A stretch of 64,000 nt of DNA, taken from NCBI RefSeq assembly GCF_001999325.1, contig NZ_MVAR01000005.1:1-64000 (forward strand). The letters run 5' to 3'. The DNA comes from Thioalkalivibrio versutus (GTDB lineage: Bacteria; Pseudomonadota; Gammaproteobacteria; Ectothiorhodospirales; Ectothiorhodospiraceae). A program made the position numbers and the translations under genes. Position 1 is the stretch's first letter. Every line of letters starts with the position of its first letter. Positions 63,369 through 64,000 of this stretch are shown here, one piece after another. A model generated the notes under the pieces. That model made no database searches and was not told the DNA's origin. It worked only from the letters and a program-made list of their open reading frames with translations.

Positions 63369-63917
63369 TCAGCGCACCCACTCCTTGCGCACCACCAGGG
63401 TCTGCGCGATCAGGTCATGCAAGGCCTGCCGACGCTTGGTAAAGGCCACCATGATGTAGCCGATCATCAGGATCAGCCCGGACAGGATGGTCGCGAAATG
63501 CCGCCCGGTCGCACGCAGGAACGAGATCCGCTCGCCCTGGAAGTCCACCACCCGCAGCCCGAACACCATCTTGCCCAGCGTCGCCTGGTACTGGGAGCTG
63601 TGCATGCCGGCCCAGTACAGCCAGGCCACCACGACATTCACCAGAAACCAGGCCGCCTCCCCCGGCGGCACGGGATCATCCGGCCCGCGCGCAGCCAGGG
63701 TCTCCGGGCTGATCAGCGCCTGCGCCACGATCTGCGGCACCCCGATAATCACCGCATCCAGCAGATAGGCCCCCACGCGCACCCAGAAGCCACCGTAGGC
63801 CGCGCGCGCCTCGGGCGGGCCGTCGTCACTACCGACTCCGGCCGCCAGTGGCGCACCACACTGAATACAAAACCGCGCCTCTGGTGGGTTCTGCTTGCCA
63901 CACTGTCCACAATCCAT
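63369..63917 (-). CDS. RDD family membrane protein with N-terminal zinc ribbon
   Basis: A 182-residue protein. A double CxxC zinc ribbon begins the chain (CGQCGKQNPPEARFCIQCG, Cys3/Cys6/Cys17/Cys20). The RDD domain follows with its Arg-Asp-type segment (GGFWVRVGAYLLDAVIIGVPQIV), three hydrophobic helices (about 42-62, 88-106, 150-170), and the GKMVFGLRVVDFQGERISFLRATGRHF signature. RDD proteins are transport-like; some act as Na+/H+ exchange. The substrate here is unknown. It lies 49 bases upstream of the flavoprotein gene in the same direction and could be cotranscribed. Confidence 0.85.
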   Translation of the reverse strand: MDCGQCGKQNPPEARFCIQCGAPLAAGVGSDDGPPEARAAYGGFWVRVGAYLLDAVIIGVPQIVAQALISPETLAARGPDDPVPPGEAAWFLVNVVVAWLYWAGMHSSQYQATLGKMVFGLRVVDFQGERISFLRATGRHFATILSGLILMIGYIMVAFTKRRQALHDLIAQTLVVRKEWVR

Positions 63918-64000
63918 GATGTCTCGCTCTCCCTTTATGTTGTGCGCTCTCGCCGGGACGGTCCGCCTACAATAACGGCTCGACGGGAAGGATCCGGGTC

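Overview
The window is GC-rich DNA from a motile, sulfur-oxidising gammaproteobacterium. A Thioalkalivibrio-like member of the Ectothiorhodospiraceae is the best guess. This rests on a Tat-exported SoxB thiosulfohydrolase, a Pseudomonas/Vibrio-type polar flagellar and chemotaxis supercluster, an Alteromonas/Pseudomonas-type tmRNA tag (ANDDNYALAA), RlmM and a PurL of about 1290 residues. The genus is inference; class and lifestyle are better supported.

Layout. (1) 1-2132: the C-terminal tail of an RNase E-like protein with a perfect intrinsic terminator, then a low-molecular-weight protein tyrosine phosphatase. (2) 2249-4648: a small plus-strand pair (a FliK-like protein and a FlhB-C-like protein) converging on a DUF2802 gene. 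(3) 4463-23481, minus strand: an almost gapless flagellar/chemotaxis run, read in transcription order as fliL-M-N-O-P-Q-R, flhB, flhA, flhF, flhG(fleN), fliA, cheY, cheZ, cheA, cheB, motC, motD, parC, parP, cheW. (4) 23792-34217: fliE-F-G-H-I-J-K, then the sigma-54 regulators fleR and fleQ and a small atypical-PilZ protein. Consensus sigma-54 (-24/-12) promoters precede fliL, fliE and fleR, and a sigma-28-type promoter precedes cheW. This fits a FleQ -> sigma-54 -> FliA cascade. The FleS kinase is absent and the FleR receiver has lost its phospho-acceptor. (5) 34278-39127: purL, tmRNA (ssrA) with its terminator, and yjbQ.

(6) 39130-55920 is an accessory defence island between yjbQ and rlmM. 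Two damaged copies of the yjbQ/rlmM junction show where DNA was inserted. It holds a helicase-free restriction-modification cassette: a nuclease-methylase fusion, then a specificity subunit entered through a T7 tract in the -1 frame, then a HEPN (RNxxxH) protein. Next comes an integron-type attC site, a trypsin-like protease and a PD-(D/E)XK-like DUF6998 protein. A complete second Type I system follows (hsdM-hsdS-GIY-YIG/DUF4357-hsdR), then a divergent pair made of a membrane/Zn protein and a CoiA-like nuclease. (7) 55983-57392: an mgtE magnesium transporter lying between two junction copies. (8) 57617-63917: housekeeping genes rlmM, soxB, fba (class I aldolase), an HI0933-family flavoprotein and an RDD membrane protein. 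Between soxB and fba there is a perfect FNR/Anr box, a well-spaced -10 element and an intrinsic terminator that together predict a sRNA of about 121 nt.

The most novel-looking items are the M/S frameshift arrangement with its HEPN partner and attC-linked protease, the predicted FNR-controlled sRNA, the junction-duplication scars around the island, and the kinase-less FleR.
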